A stretch of 50,957 nt of DNA from an uncultured bacterium (GCA_903921365.1 CAIXPS010000090.1:1-50957), one strand, 5' to 3'. Numbered from the stretch's first letter, positions 33,673 through 44,138 are shown. Made by a program: numbers and translations. The notes: generated by a model from the sequence alone, not told the origin.

Positions 33673-33767
33673 GATCGATACCTGTTTATCCTTGTCCTTT
33701 CAAACTAGTGCTAGAGTTTATGTGAAGTCGACGTGTTTTAGAAAGGCTAACTATACCTGAGGCGCAT

Positions 33768-35816
33768 CTAATCTTCAATAGATAGTGTGCCGATCTGGAT
33801 GCCGTCTGAGTTGTCACTGGTGCGCAATCGTGGCGCGCCGGGCTTGGACGGGTCGTACAGACCCACCCGAATGACATAAGTGCCGGGTTTCATGTCATCC
33901 GAGATTGGAATCCCGTAGGTCTTAATCGGGGTGTGGATGTCTGCATCTGTCAGGGCTAAATCGAGTTGTGATGGCACCTGGTTATTTTGATCGAGCACAT
34001 GGATGAATATCTTTTCAGCGCCACTAAGTTTGGCGTTGTCGGTGTTCCACTGAAGATACACTTCCAGCACCTTGCCTTTGACCGTTGTGCGCATCTCGGT
34101 CATCGGGCGCGCCAGCGCAGCTTGCAGCTTAAGCCCATTGCTGTATGAAATGCCAATGGGCTTGAGGTCGGCAGGATTCGCCCTGCTGTACATGTAGATC
34201 CACCAACGACCGGTGAATATCTGGTTTACCCTCGTGTATTGTGTGGATAGCGCCGTATGCGCAATGTCCTTTCCCTTGCCCCCATTCCACCAGTGATCGG
34301 CGTCTTCACGCAGGATCACGCGCTCAACGCCGGCATCTGCGAGCGCTTTCGCGTCCGCAATGGCCCCTGGCAGGTCGATTGCGCGAGCGGGAATGTTGAA
34401 GGCGGCCGGGTAACCGCTGTAGTAAAAGGTCATTGCCGGTTCGGGCACATTCTGGGCAACGCGAAACTGTTCCGGCGTCACGTTAGCGGAGAAGGTCTTC
34501 ACGATCCACACAAAGGGTTTCCACGAACTGGGCGTGTTGCGATTCGCGAGGTAAGATCCGCGCAAGCCGATAGCCAGCCCTGCACAGATTCCGACAGCAA
34601 GCACAACCGGTGGAACCACCTGGAGCGCGAGCCGGATACGGTTGCGCCCGGTTTCCCATATCGGTGCAATCGCGGCTGCGACGAGCAGGTAAAAAGGCGC
34701 CGAAGTTGCGATCACCTGCCTTTCGGCAAATGTGGACCGACCGCGCGAATCAAGATAAGACAGGATGAATGGCACACACAGGAGCGACACCAGCAGAACG
34801 GCGCTCCACCTCTGGCGCGGCCCAGCTACGGATAGCCGAACCACGCCGACGACGAGCGCCAGCCCAGCCAGGAGTGCGAACATGTCCTGAACTGGTGAGG
34901 CGTTCTGTCCGACGGCGAACACCCCGGCCATCAACCGCACCATGAATTCCGCAGTGGGCGAGAAGTAACTCGCGCCCGGGTAGTTGTGCAGCATATCGCG
35001 CACGAGCAGATACCATGGCGCAAAGGCGATCAGGATCACCATCTGGGCAATCACCCAGCGCGTGAGCCGGCGCCAGTGATCCTTCAACGGCGTCCGCAGG
35101 GTGACTGCCAGCATGAAGACGTTTTGCGCAAGCAGGATCGTGCCCGTAAAGTAGTGCGTGTTGAGCGCCAGATAGCTGACCAGGACATAGGCGATGAGGA
35201 ACTTCACCGCTTGAGGGGATAGCGCAGCAGCCAGAGTAGCCCTCAAGCCGCGTTGATTGCTTCGCAATGGGGCGGGGGCGCACATGAGTAATTCAACAGC
35301 AAGCCAGGTGCTGAACAGCGTCAGCATCAGGCTCAGGCTGTACATCCGACCGTTGCGAGACTCTCCGATCAGAAAAGGACTGAACGCGACCAGGACGCTG
35401 GCGATCACTGGAATGACGCGCGAATTCTTTCGATAGCTCAGCCCCAGACGGCGCCCCAGCCGGTAAATGAGCGCCACGGATGCCACGCCGAAAAGGACGC
35501 TCTCGTACCGAAAGGCAAACTCGGACCCGCCGGCCAGGAGGAGCCAGAAGTGATTGATGAAGTAGCTTGCGACAGGGTGGGGTTCGGCGATGGTGAGGGT
35601 TGTGCGAACGATTCCTTCGAGTGAGTCGATGCTGAATGCGTAACTGAACGCTTCATCACCCTCAATATCATTGAAGTCGAGCTGGTAAGTGCGAACCGCA
35701 AATGCGCTGAGCAGAATACATACCAGTACTATCAATACACCGGCTGGCACACGGGTGTTGCCGAGTTTTGGCGGCCTTGTCAGCGCCGGAGTTGCCGTCG
35801 GGAGTGCCGTCGTCAT
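33768..35816 (-). CDS. GT39/PMT-like membrane glycosyltransferase
   Basis: A 682-residue integral membrane protein with about ten helices. Its first loop carries D-I-E-G-D-E-A-F (the acidic catalytic-type motif after helix 1), then T-I-A-E-P-H-P-V-A-S-Y-F. These are hallmarks of GT-C fold transferases, which use polyprenyl-phosphate sugars on the outer face of the membrane. The C-terminal 200 residues are an extracytoplasmic beta domain ending SDNSDGIQIGTLSIED. The acceptor is unknown (cell-surface glycan or protein O-glycosylation). It stands between ftsY and the ABC transporter genes, with gaps of about 95 and 45 bases. Confidence 0.8.
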   Translation of the reverse strand: MTTALPTATPALTRPPKLGNTRVPAGVLIVLVCILLSAFAVRTYQLDFNDIEGDEAFSYAFSIDSLEGIVRTTLTIAEPHPVASYFINHFWLLLAGGSEFAFRYESVLFGVASVALIYRLGRRLGLSYRKNSRVIPVIASVLVAFSPFLIGESRNGRMYSLSLMLTLFSTWLAVELLMCAPAPLRSNQRGLRATLAAALSPQAVKFLIAYVLVSYLALNTHYFTGTILLAQNVFMLAVTLRTPLKDHWRRLTRWVIAQMVILIAFAPWYLLVRDMLHNYPGASYFSPTAEFMVRLMAGVFAVGQNASPVQDMFALLAGLALVVGVVRLSVAGPRQRWSAVLLVSLLCVPFILSYLDSRGRSTFAERQVIATSAPFYLLVAAAIAPIWETGRNRIRLALQVVPPVVLAVGICAGLAIGLRGSYLANRNTPSSWKPFVWIVKTFSANVTPEQFRVAQNVPEPAMTFYYSGYPAAFNIPARAIDLPGAIADAKALADAGVERVILREDADHWWNGGKGKDIAHTALSTQYTRVNQIFTGRWWIYMYSRANPADLKPIGISYSNGLKLQAALARPMTEMRTTVKGKVLEVYLQWNTDNAKLSGAEKIFIHVLDQNNQVPSQLDLALTDADIHTPIKTYGIPISDDMKPGTYVIRVGLYDPSKPGAPRLRTSDNSDGIQIGTLSIED

Positions 35817-35861
35817 ATCAGGATTACAGTCCTCAAGGATTCAAAGCAATTCTACTGAGTG

Positions 35862-36626
35862 TTATGACCGTCCGTTCAAGTAGCGTTGCAGGAACTGCTG
35901 TGTGCGCGCATCCTGCGGGACGCTGAATATCTGTGAGGGCGCGCCTTCTTCCACGATGTTACCATCCTCCATGTACACGACCCGATCGGCGGTGTCACGG
36001 GCAAAGCTTATCTCGTGCGTGACAACGATCATCGTCATGCCTTCATTGGCAACCGCCTCCATGACGTTGATCACTTCACCGATGAGTTCGGGATCGAGCG
36101 CAGAGGTCGGTTCGTCAAACAGCATCACCTTTGGATCCATCGCCAGCGCGCGCGCAATGGCGACGCGTTGCTTCTGGCCGCCTGATAGACGGGCGGGGTA
36201 CTCGTCGCGCTTATCGATCAGTCCCACTTTCCCCAGGAATGATTCCCCGATCTCCACCGCCTGAGCGCGCGGTATCTTCTTGACAATCAGCAATGCCTCG
36301 ATGACATTGTCGATGACTGATTTATGAGGGAAGAGGTTGAAGTCCTGGAACACCATCCCGGTCAACAGGCGCACCTTGTGGATGCGCTCTTTGCGCTGAC
36401 GACCGGTTAGCGCCGGGGTCACTTCCACGCCATCCACTTCTATCGACCCTGAAGTGGGTTCTTCGAGGAAGTTGATCGAACGCAACAATGTGCTTTTACC
36501 ACTCCCGCTCTTGCCAATCACGCAGACGACTTCCCGCTGGCTGACCTCCAGTGATATGCCTTTCAGGACATTCAACTTGCCGAAAACCTTATGCAGGTTC
36601 GTGATGCGGACCATTGGATTTCCCAT
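35862..36626 (-). CDS. Polar amino-acid ABC transporter ATP-binding protein
   Basis: A 254-residue ATPase energising amino-acid uptake. Walker A GKSGSGKST (38-46), signature LSGGQ (147-151), and Walker B VMLFDEPTSALDP with D171-E172. The Q-loop FQDFNLF and switch histidine VTHEISFARD are intact. GlnQ/HisP-like by its overall pattern. A second ATG (M5, 36614) is possible. It starts three bases after the permease stop. The order in transcription is binding protein, permease, ATPase. Confidence 0.9.
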   Translation of the reverse strand: MGNPMVRITNLHKVFGKLNVLKGISLEVSQREVVCVIGKSGSGKSTLLRSINFLEEPTSGSIEVDGVEVTPALTGRQRKERIHKVRLLTGMVFQDFNLFPHKSVIDNVIEALLIVKKIPRAQAVEIGESFLGKVGLIDKRDEYPARLSGGQKQRVAIARALAMDPKVMLFDEPTSALDPELIGEVINVMEAVANEGMTMIVVTHEISFARDTADRVVYMEDGNIVEEGAPSQIFSVPQDARTQQFLQRYLNGRS

Positions 36627-36629
36627 CGA

Positions 36630-37487
36630 TCACCTGTCTCCCCGGGCGAGCCGCTTTTCGATGCGGGATTGTATCGCCTGCAAGGCGATCGTCAACACCC
36701 AGTAGATGCCTGCGGCGATCAATAGCGTTTCCATTGAGCGGAAGTTTTGCACGCCGACCTTTTGCGCGCGCCACAGCAACTCCTGCACGCCGATTACTGA
36801 TACCAGCGCGGAGTCTTTAGTCATCGCGATGAAATCGTTGCCGACAGGCGGAATGATGATGCGGATCGCCTGAGGCAGCACGATGCGCCACATCGTCTGT
36901 CCCGGCGTCATTCCCAGCGCAGTCGCTGCCTCCGCCTGGCCTTTGCTGACGGATTGGATGCCCGCGCGGAACACCTCGGTCATGTAGGCGCCATAGTTGA
37001 GGGAGAGCGCCAGTATGCCGGTTGGCAACGCCGGCAGGAGCAATAGATTACTGAGCAGCGAGAACTGTTGCTCAAAGTTCGGAATTAACTTAGCCAGTTG
37101 CTGGTTGATCTGTGGCAAACCAAAGTACAGGATGAAAATCTGCACGATCAGCGGGGTTCCACGGATGAGCGACACGTAGAACGTCGATATTCCATAGGCC
37201 AGCGGATTGCGCGACAGACGCCCGAGCGCGCTCAGGAAAGCCAGGATGATCGCGCCGATGATCGAGATAACCGAGATGAACACGGTCGTGATGAGACCGA
37301 CCCGCCACACGTCACTGGTGCCTTCGCCATAAACGATGAAGCGCCACCACTCGCCGATGAACCCCACGTTGAGCCGGATCAAAGAGAAACCGAGTCCGCC
37401 GCAACCCAGGATGACCAACCAGACGAGGATGACTTTGAAAACGAAGGATCGCGCCAGACGGCGCACTGCTAATGACGGGTCAGTCAT
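36630..37487 (-). CDS. Polar amino-acid ABC transporter permease
   Basis: A 285-residue membrane subunit of the HisM/GlnP kind. It has an N-terminal helix, then about five helices, and the EAA loop E-A-A-T-A-L-G-M-T-P-G-Q-T-M-W-R-I-V-L-P, which contacts the ATPase. Only one permease is present, so it probably works as a homodimer. It lies 14 bases after the binding-protein stop and three before the ATPase. Confidence 0.9.
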   Translation of the reverse strand: MTDPSLAVRRLARSFVFKVILVWLVILGCGGLGFSLIRLNVGFIGEWWRFIVYGEGTSDVWRVGLITTVFISVISIIGAIILAFLSALGRLSRNPLAYGISTFYVSLIRGTPLIVQIFILYFGLPQINQQLAKLIPNFEQQFSLLSNLLLLPALPTGILALSLNYGAYMTEVFRAGIQSVSKGQAEAATALGMTPGQTMWRIVLPQAIRIIIPPVGNDFIAMTKDSALVSVIGVQELLWRAQKVGVQNFRSMETLLIAAGIYWVLTIALQAIQSRIEKRLARGDR

Positions 37488-37501
37488 CTTGATCTATTGT
37501 C

Positions 37502-38425
37502 CTATTTGGGCAGAACGCTCAGATCGTAGCCGAAGTATTTCATGGCGAGTTTTGAGAGCGTGCCATCGGTGTGCATATCGTTGATGGCTGTGCTGATGGC
37601 TTGCGCTAATTTGCTGTTGGGCGCGCTCGACTTGTCGATTGACGCGGCAAGCGCCTCGGAATAGACGGGTTTACCAAGGAATGCGATGGGCGCTCCCTTC
37701 TGGATGCCGTCGTTGATCACGTTTGCGGCTGTCAATACCGCGTCGTATTCCTTGCGCCCGGATTGGATGGTTTGAATGCACAACTGGTCGGTTTCGACCG
37801 GCGCAACAGTAATACCCTTCGGCGCCGGCGTGGTGATTGAATCTGAAGTCAGCTTGCCATTGAGGTAGTCCTCATAAGTGGTTGACTTGGCGACGCAAAC
37901 AGTCTTGCCTTTCAGGTCGTCCACTGTCTTGATTGTGTTTGTCAGATCAGCCCGAATGGCGAATTGCGCCAGCGAGTAGTAGTAAGCTGGCGTGAAATCG
38001 AGCACCTTGGCGCGTTCGGGGGTGATCGTCATGCTGCCGATGCTGACGTCCCATCGGCCGGCCCAGTTGCCGGCTGTGATGGCGTCCCACTGCGGCGTCG
38101 CAAATTCTACTTTTACGCCCAGCCGCTTGCCCACTTCGTTTGCGGTGTCAATGTCAAATCCCGTCCATTCCTTCGTTTTCTCGTCGAAATAGCTCTGCGG
38201 GGCGTAGTTCGCATCCGTGCTGACGCGGATTACCCCGCGCTCCTTGATCGTGTCGAGCAAGTCCTTGGGCCCATCTGTCGGCTTTGGAGCGCTTGTTGCG
38301 GCGGGTTGTGGGACGGCGGTCGGCGCGATAGTCGGCGCAGGCGACCCTCCACAGGCTGCAACTATGGCCGTCAGAATAAGGCCGCTGGCAATGACGCTGA
38401 ACTTACGGGCTGGGTGATAAAGCAT
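37502..38425 (-). CDS. Amino-acid ABC transporter substrate-binding lipoprotein
   Basis: A 307-residue SBP_bac_3-type periplasmic/surface binding protein. ATG 38425 has AGGAGG at 38440-38435 with nine-base spacing, so longer frames are not needed. A lipoprotein signal (LTAIVAACGG) puts the lipidated cysteine at C25. A Pro/Ala/Thr-rich linker follows, then the fold begins at IKERGVIRVSTDANYAP. W-T-G-F-D-I-D-T-A-N-E-V is the ligand-binding block, and a central Y-D-A-V-L-T pattern fits the family. The amino acid bound is unknown. It is the first gene of the operon. Confidence 0.9.
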   Translation of the reverse strand: MLYHPARKFSVIASGLILTAIVAACGGSPAPTIAPTAVPQPAATSAPKPTDGPKDLLDTIKERGVIRVSTDANYAPQSYFDEKTKEWTGFDIDTANEVGKRLGVKVEFATPQWDAITAGNWAGRWDVSIGSMTITPERAKVLDFTPAYYYSLAQFAIRADLTNTIKTVDDLKGKTVCVAKSTTYEDYLNGKLTSDSITTPAPKGITVAPVETDQLCIQTIQSGRKEYDAVLTAANVINDGIQKGAPIAFLGKPVYSEALAASIDKSSAPNSKLAQAISTAINDMHTDGTLSKLAMKYFGYDLSVLPK

Positions 38426-38469
38426 ATTACTATTCCTCCTGATTGGGTGTGCTTGAGAATGGCGTTCAG

Positions 38470-38493
38470 CCACTGCTGTGTTCAACGCAGTGG
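38470..38493 (-). promoter_or_regulatory. Leader hairpin of the ABC operon
   Basis: CCACTGC and GCAGTGG form a perfect seven-base stem with a 10-base loop in the untranslated leader between promoter and start codon. It may regulate or protect the mRNA. No known riboswitch fold was recognised. Confidence 0.35.
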
Positions 38494-38506
38494 GTTAATG
38501 CGGAGG

Positions 38507-38534
38507 ATTGTAGGGCGTAACACGAAGATGTCAA
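38507..38534 (-). promoter_or_regulatory. Strong sigma-70-type promoter of the ABC operon
   Basis: On the minus strand a perfect -35 TTGACA (38534-38529), a 16-base spacer and -10 TACAAT (38512-38507). It sits about 80 bases before the binding-protein start and immediately after the HAD gene stop at 38539. Confidence 0.75.
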
Positions 38535-38538
38535 CCTT

Positions 38539-39186
38539 TTAGTAAAACCGTTCCACGGGCCACTTTTTTCGGCGCGCCAATGCGGCCAGTTTTGAATCAG
38601 GATTGACTGCGACAGGATGTCCGACGATGTCCATCAACCAATGGTCTGAATAGCTATCACTATAAAAGGTGCAATCGGCCAGACTTTCTTTGCGCTCCTG
38701 TGCAATGCGCTCTCCCCAGTATTTCTTGCCCTCAGCGTAACAATGCATGCCGACGACATCGCCAGTGAACGCGTCATTGACTATTTCCACCTGGGTGCAG
38801 CAATAGGGCACGCTCAAATGCCGCGCGACTGGCTCAACCGCAAACTGTGTGGATGCAGAGAGCAGTATCACAACATCGCCACGCCGCTCATGCTCGCGCA
38901 GACGGGTAATTGCTTTCGGGGCAATGTAATGCACCAGCGAGTCTTCGAACCACTTGTCGCACATGACCTTTGTTGCGACGGCGTCGCCACCTTTGACGCT
39001 CTTGCTCAGGCGCGCCAACGCCTTGGGAAAGTTAAGGAGATTGAGCGAATACTGCATGCTGATAATCATCACATTGACGACTTCGTTGGCGCTGATTAAC
39101 CGCTGTTGCATCAAGTAACTGACGTATAGAAGGCTGCTGCTTTTGGTCAGCAGCGTTTTGTCCATGTCGAAAAATACAATTCCCAT
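38539..39186 (-). CDS. HAD-IB family phosphatase
   Basis: A 215-residue haloacid-dehalogenase-type hydrolase of the SerB/HAD-IB kind. Motif I is FFDMDKTLL (nucleophile and acid/base aspartates), motif II S-A-S in ILLSASTQFAVEP, a lysine region GKKYWGERI, and motif IV YSDSYSDHWLMD. ATG 39186 follows the PIG-L stop by four bases, so coupling is likely. A TTG 27 bases upstream is less likely. It may dephosphorylate a lipid or sugar phosphate made with the neighbouring deacetylase; the substrate is not known. Confidence 0.8.
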   Translation of the reverse strand: MGIVFFDMDKTLLTKSSSLLYVSYLMQQRLISANEVVNVMIISMQYSLNLLNFPKALARLSKSVKGGDAVATKVMCDKWFEDSLVHYIAPKAITRLREHERRGDVVILLSASTQFAVEPVARHLSVPYCCTQVEIVNDAFTGDVVGMHCYAEGKKYWGERIAQERKESLADCTFYSDSYSDHWLMDIVGHPVAVNPDSKLAALARRKKWPVERFY

Positions 39187-39190
39187 CTTC

Positions 39191-40066
39191 TTATCCGAAC
39201 AAATCGGTCTCAATCGGCTGCCCTTTCTTTACAGCCGGGTATACGCGTGAAAAAGTCTCTGCATTTTGCGAGCGCCGGAAGGCCAGTTTGGTGATGATGT
39301 TGCCCTGCTGGGTCGGCGGGCGCTGGCTATTGTGACACGCCGAGGCTTTTTCCTTGTAGGAGACATACTCCTTTGTGTAGATTCTCGTTGTAATTGGAAC
39401 AAACCATGAGGTCATTTCGACAAGGTCAATGTCTTTGTTGCGCCCGAATTCCCGCGGGTTCTGGCCAAAGAGCGGCAATAGACGAACGGCTATCGTCAGG
39501 AACCGGCGCGAAAATGCCGTGACATACAGGCGCGGGATGACTTTGTCCGCCGACGCCGGCGGTTCGCCGATTACTGCGGTGATTCCCTGTTCATTCTTGC
39601 CGAACTTCAGGCCATACATCATCTCGTAGGCCCGGATCGTCGCGAGGTGCAGCTTGATATGGTCTGGATGCCCGTATCCGCCAAACTGGTCATGGGTGAT
39701 GATTGTATCGGGCTGGAGTTTCTCGATATGCGCGATGATGCGTCTGGCAACATCGTCCGTTGCGGCGGCGAAGAGCGATGATGGATGCCGGTTGTCGTCC
39801 GATCCAAGCATCCCGGAGTCGCGGTAATTCAGATATTGCACCCCCGCAAGCCCAAGCTCATGCGAGGCGCACTCGAGTTCGTGCGCGCGCAGTTCCGCCA
39901 CATCCGTGTAACCCTGCATGTATTCCGGGTCAACGGTTCCCGATTCGCCGTGTGTGCCGCATAAATACCATGTGGAGACGCCTTCGTGAGAGTATCTAGC
40001 CAGTGTGCTGCCAATTCCAAACGATTCATCGTCGGGATGCGCAAAGATCGCTACGAGCTTTTTCAT
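39191..40066 (-). CDS. PIG-L family N-acetylglucosamine-type deacetylase
   Basis: A 291-residue zinc deacetylase of the LmbE/MshB/BshB/PIG-L fold. The N-terminal AHPDDESFG (H10, D12, D13) and the later GGYGHPDHIKLH hold the zinc ligands and base. Members deacetylate GlcNAc-inositol, GlcNAc-malate or similar in thiol cofactor or lipid pathways; the exact substrate is not clear. Its ATG overlaps the threonine-aldolase stop by four bases (ATGA), and the HAD phosphatase follows, so the three genes are coupled. Confidence 0.87.
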   Translation of the reverse strand: MKKLVAIFAHPDDESFGIGSTLARYSHEGVSTWYLCGTHGESGTVDPEYMQGYTDVAELRAHELECASHELGLAGVQYLNYRDSGMLGSDDNRHPSSLFAAATDDVARRIIAHIEKLQPDTIITHDQFGGYGHPDHIKLHLATIRAYEMMYGLKFGKNEQGITAVIGEPPASADKVIPRLYVTAFSRRFLTIAVRLLPLFGQNPREFGRNKDIDLVEMTSWFVPITTRIYTKEYVSYKEKASACHNSQRPPTQQGNIITKLAFRRSQNAETFSRVYPAVKKGQPIETDLFG

Positions 40067-41112
40067 AATTTGGTAACTTCGGAAAGGATTTGCAGGGTTG
40101 TTTCTATTTCAGCGCTGCTCACCCAGCAGTGGATAACAGCGCGGATGGTGCGCGGCGCCACATCAAACATCTTCACGCCATGGGCTTCAGCCAGCCGGCA
40201 CAGTTCCACCGCGCCGAACGGCAAGTCATCGCTCAGATCAAAATAAACCATATTGGTCTGCACAGCGGCCATGTCAACGCACAGGCCGGGAATGCGCCCG
40301 ATGCCTTCCGCCAGTCTGCGAGCATTGGCGTGATCTTCTTTGAGCCGATCGACCCTGTGATCCAGCGCGTAGACGCCCGCTGCAGCCAGGATGCCCGCCT
40401 GGCGCATGCCGCCGCCCAGCATCTTGCGTCGTCGCCGCGCTGTCTTGATGAACGCCTGCGACCCGCACAACACCGAACCGACCGGCGCGCCCAGACCTTT
40501 GCTCAGGCAGAAAGTGACGCTGTCGGCAGCGCGCGCCAGAGCGGCGACATCGATGCCCAGCGCGACGGCTGCGTTAAAGAGGCGCGCGCCATCAATGTGC
40601 AGCACCAGTCCATGACCGTGCGCCAGATCAGCGACCTGTTGCGTGTATTCCGCGGTTAGCACAGTCCCGCCGCTGCGGTTGTGCGTGTTCTCGATGGCGA
40701 TCAAACGGGTGATGGGATGGTGTTCGTCGTCAGATCTGATCGCGGCGGCGACATCTTCAAGCCGCAAGGTCCCGTCGCGTTGTGTCGGCACGATATGCGG
40801 GTGAATCCCGCCGACAGCCGCTGAACCGCCCGCCTCATTGATAAAGATGTGAGATGAGTCGCCAATGATGATCTCGTCGCCGCGCCCGCAATGGGTGAGT
40901 AATGCGATGAGGTTCCCCATGGTCCCACTGGAGACGAATAGCCCGGCTTCCTTGCCCATGCGCGCCGCGGCCATTTCCTGAAGCCGGTTTATCGTCGGGT
41001 CTTCACCAAGCACATCATCGCCTACTTCGGCCTGCGCCATGGCGGCCCGCATTTCATTCGTCGGAACGGTGACCGTGTCGGAGCGCAGGTCGATGAAGTT
41101 GTTAATACTCAT
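40063..41112 (-). CDS. ltaE: Low-specificity L-threonine aldolase
   Basis: A 349-residue PLP enzyme that splits threonine or allo-threonine into glycine and acetaldehyde. Typical parts are the N-terminal [31 protein letters not shown] with the histidine that stacks on PLP (H88), [12 protein letters not shown], and the Schiff-base K205 in [14 protein letters not shown] 41112 overlaps the stop of the molybdenum hydroxylase gene (ATGA), which decides this start over an upstream in-frame codon at 41130. Confidence 0.92.
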   Translation of the reverse strand: MSINNFIDLRSDTVTVPTNEMRAAMAQAEVGDDVLGEDPTINRLQEMAAARMGKEAGLFVSSGTMGNLIALLTHCGRGDEIIIGDSSHIFINEAGGSAAVGGIHPHIVPTQRDGTLRLEDVAAAIRSDDEHHPITRLIAIENTHNRSGGTVLTAEYTQQVADLAHGHGLVLHIDGARLFNAAVALGIDVAALARAADSVTFCLSKGLGAPVGSVLCGSQAFIKTARRRRKMLGGGMRQAGILAAAGVYALDHRVDRLKEDHANARRLAEGIGRIPGLCVDMAAVQTNMVYFDLSDDLPFGAVELCRLAEAHGVKMFDVAPRTIRAVIHCWVSSAEIETTLQILSEVTKL

Positions 41113-44100
41113 GCTTTCAGTCCTTGCCACACGCGTTCTGGCGTCAATGGTATTTGATAGAAACGTTTGCCCGTCGCGTGAAATACTGCATTTGCGATCG
41201 CGGGAGCAACGCCGTCCATCGGAATCTCGGCGACCGCTTTGGCGCCAAATGGCCCGGATGGCTCGTATGTCTGCACCAGGATGGCCTCAAGCTGCGGCGC
41301 TTCATCGGCGCTGTAGATGCGATACGGGCCGAATCGCCGCGTTAAAAGCGCGCCTTTCGAGTCATAGACCATCTCTTCGCATATGCCATATCCGGCGGCT
41401 TGCAGGTTGCCGCCTTCAATCTGTCCGCTTGCGGTCGCGGGGTTAATCGCGACGCCGCAATCGACCGCCATGACAAGGCGTTTTACAGTGACTTCGCCGG
41501 TCTCGATGTCGACCTCAACTTCGGCGAATTGCGCGCCAAAGGGCGGTGGTGATTCATAGCTCATATGCGACGCTGTCGCCATGATCTGGTGCTGGTTTTC
41601 CTGGTGCGTCGCAAACAGCGCGATCTGTTGCATGGTGATGGTTCGGCCATCCGGCGCCCATGCTTTGCGGTCGTGCAGTGTGATGTTCGCCGGTTCAACC
41701 GGGGCGATTTGTGCGCTGGATACTGCGGCGCCGCCGACAGCCTGACCGTAACCCTTGCCAAACATATGGGCGGCGACATCCTTGATCTGTTGCGCAACCT
41801 GTTCGGCGGTTTTCTTCGCTGCGCCGCCGGTGATAAAGGTTGTCGATGAGGCATAGGCGCCAACGTCGAACGGCGTGAAGTCCGTGTCGGACGAGTACAC
41901 GATCATGTCCTCCAGCGGCACGCCAAGCGTTTCTGCGGCGATCTGTCCGATAACAGTGTCGCTGCCGGTGCCAATGTCGGTGCCGCCGACCAGCACGTTG
42001 AACGAACCATCGTCATTCATCTTGATGCTGGCGGCGCCCATATCGAGACCGGCAATCGCTGTGCCGTGCATGCAGGTGGCGACGCCGATGCCGCGCCGGA
42101 TATTCGGGCGGGACGGGTCAATGCGCTTCGCATCGCGGTTGTCCCAATCGACTGCCGCCATGCCCTGCTGGTGACACTCCTCAAGCGCACAGGTCTTGAT
42201 CACCTGGTCAAAGCCTTCTTTGGCCTCGCCAAGCGCTTTTGCCAGCGGCAGCGGGTCGCCTACTTTCACCCAGTTTGGCCGCCGGAACTCAATCGGGTCC
42301 ATGTTGAATAACAGCGCTGCTTCGTCCATCAGGCATTCGAGCCCGAACTCGGCCTGCGGCGCCCCATAACCCCGGAATGCGCCGGGCGTCGGGATATTCG
42401 TGTAGACGATGTCACAGTCAAATTCCCTGTGCGGGCAGCTGTACGTGCTGAGACCACGCAAACCGCTCACCGTCTGCACCGTAATGCCGTGTGTGCCGTA
42501 AGCGCCGGTGTTTCCAAGCACATACTGCCGTAGCGCGTGCAATGTGCCGTCCTTCTTGAACCCGGCCTTGAACACGACCCGTTGCGGATGGCGTGAGCGC
42601 GCGGATGTGAACTCCTGTTCGCGGGTGTATTCAAAGCGCACCGGTCGACCCGTTGCGAGCGTGAGGTGCGCACACAGGTCTTCGATCAGCATTTCCTGCT
42701 TGCCGCCAAAACCGCCGCCGACGCGCGGCTTCACCACGCGGATCTTTTTGACTGGCAGGCCAATCAAGGGCGCAAGCATGCGGCGGACGTGAAATGGCAC
42801 CTGGGTGCTGGTACGGACGACGAGCCGGTCGTCTTCATCAAACCAGGTCATACAGATATGCGGCTCAATGCTGGCTTGCTGCACCTGCTGCACGCGATAT
42901 TCGCGCTCGATGATGACATCACTTTCGGCGAAGCCCTGGTCGATATTTCCGACCAAGGCATGTGCTTCGGCGACCAGGTTACGCTGCGCGTCCTTGATGC
43001 CGATGGCGTCCTTCTCGTCGTGAATGATCGGCGCGCCGACTTTGAAGGCTTCGTCCGGGTCGAACACAGCCGGTAGAACCTCGTAATCCACTTCGATCAG
43101 TTCGAGCGCCCGGGTCGCGATTTCCATGCTCTCCGCGGCAACGACAGCCACGCGGTCGCCGATATGACGCACCTTGTTATCGAGGCTGACTTGGTCGTAC
43201 GGCGGCGGGTTGGGGTAGGACTGTCCGCCAGAGGCATACACCACGCGCTTCACGTCCTTATACGTGAGCACCGCGTGGACGCCGGGCAATTGCTTCGCCG
43301 CATCGGTTCGAATGTCCAGGATGCGCGCATGGGCGTGCGGGCTGGTGAGCATCGCGGCATAGAGCATTCCGGGCATGGGATAGTCGTCCACAAACGCCTG
43401 TTTGCCCTGCGCCAGCTTGACGGCATCCACCTTCTTCTCGGCTTTTCCGACGACGTTTGTCTGCGGCTCCGGGGCGACCATAAATGGCGCGAGTGTATTG
43501 GTGAGGGTATCGGTTTGGGTGCTGGTCTGGCGCTGCGTGTTTTTGTCGCCGCGCGGTGCGTTTCCCCAGGGCGTGTCGCCGGTCGATGGCGGCATGAATG
43601 ATCCGCTGGGGATGACCCGGTTGAACGCCGGTGGGAAGGTGTCCTTTGTGTCACCGCGCAGCATCGCGGCCGCATTTAGCACCGCCTGCACCGGCTTCAC
43701 ATAGCCCGTGCACCGGCACAACACGCCGCTCAATGCCTCGCGCGCGTCGGCCTCGCTGGGGGAGGGATTGCGATCTAATAGCGCCTTGGCCGCCAATATC
43801 TGCGCCGGCGTGCAGTATCCACACTGGATCGCGCCGTTCTCGATGAACGCCTGCTGCAGCACGCTCAACTGGGTGCGATTCCCAAGCGATTCAACAGTGG
43901 TGATTTCAGCGCCGTCGGCCTGACTCGCCAGCATGACGCACGTGTTGACCATGCGCGCTGCGGCTGCCGAGGCGGTCTGAGCTGGTTTGAACAAAACGCT
44001 ACACGCGCCGCACTCGCCAGTTTCGCAACCGTGTTTAACGCTGTAATAGCCTTCGCGCCGTAAAACCGTCAACAACGTTTCGTTGATAGCGATGTTCAGG

Positions 44101-44138
44101 CTCTTATTGATCCCATTGATTTTAAGCTGGATATTCAC
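41109..44138 (-). CDS. Fused [2Fe-2S] and molybdopterin-binding xanthine-dehydrogenase family hydroxylase
   Basis: A 1009-residue molybdenum hydroxylase. Residues 1-155 form the small iron-sulfur subunit, with a plant-type cluster (CETGECGAC) and a second cluster (C-G-Y-C...C-R-C). A Pro/Thr-rich linker of about 60 residues follows. From about 220 comes the molybdopterin subunit: [20 protein letters not shown] (pterin binding), [16 protein letters not shown], and a C-terminal GAKAVAEIP holding the catalytic glutamate. The FAD domain of full xanthine dehydrogenases is absent and no FAD-subunit gene is next to it, so electrons would go to another acceptor. Likely substrates are purines, nicotinate or aldehydes. 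It is the first gene of the minus-strand run to 38539. Confidence 0.88.
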   Translation of the reverse strand: MNIQLKINGINKSLNIAINETLLTVLRREGYYSVKHGCETGECGACSVLFKPAQTASAAAARMVNTCVMLASQADGAEITTVESLGNRTQLSVLQQAFIENGAIQCGYCTPAQILAAKALLDRNPSPSEADAREALSGVLCRCTGYVKPVQAVLNAAAMLRGDTKDTFPPAFNRVIPSGSFMPPSTGDTPWGNAPRGDKNTQRQTSTQTDTLTNTLAPFMVAPEPQTNVVGKAEKKVDAVKLAQGKQAFVDDYPMPGMLYAAMLTSPHAHARILDIRTDAAKQLPGVHAVLTYKDVKRVVYASGGQSYPNPPPYDQVSLDNKVRHIGDRVAVVAAESMEIATRALELIEVDYEVLPAVFDPDEAFKVGAPIIHDEKDAIGIKDAQRNLVAEAHALVGNIDQGFAESDVIIEREYRVQQVQQASIEPHICMTWFDEDDRLVVRTSTQVPFHVRRMLAPLIGLPVKKIRVVKPRVGGGFGGKQEMLIEDLCAHLTLATGRPVRFEYTREQEFTSARSRHPQRVVFKAGFKKDGTLHALRQYVLGNTGAYGTHGITVQTVSGLRGLSTYSCPHREFDCDIVYTNIPTPGAFRGYGAPQAEFGLECLMDEAALLFNMDPIEFRRPNWVKVGDPLPLAKALGEAKEGFDQVIKTCALEECHQQGMAAVDWDNRDAKRIDPSRPNIRRGIGVATCMHGTAIAGLDMGAASIKMNDDGSFNVLVGGTDIGTGSDTVIGQIAAETLGVPLEDMIVYSSDTDFTPFDVGAYASSTTFITGGAAKKTAEQVAQQIKDVAAHMFGKGYGQAVGGAAVSSAQIAPVEPANITLHDRKAWAPDGRTITMQQIALFATHQENQHQIMATASHMSYESPPPFGAQFAEVEVDIETGEVTVKRLVMAVDCGVAINPATASGQIEGGNLQAAGYGICEEMVYDSKGALLTRRFGPYRIYSADEAPQLEAILVQTYEPSGPFGAKAVAEIPMDGVAPAIANAVFHATGKRFYQIPLTPERVWQGLKA

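Noticed and set aside
41109-44138. Carbon monoxide dehydrogenase large subunit
   Set aside because: The CO dehydrogenase active-site loop with cysteine (AYxCSFR) is absent; the fused Fe-S domain and GAFRGYG fit other hydroxylases.
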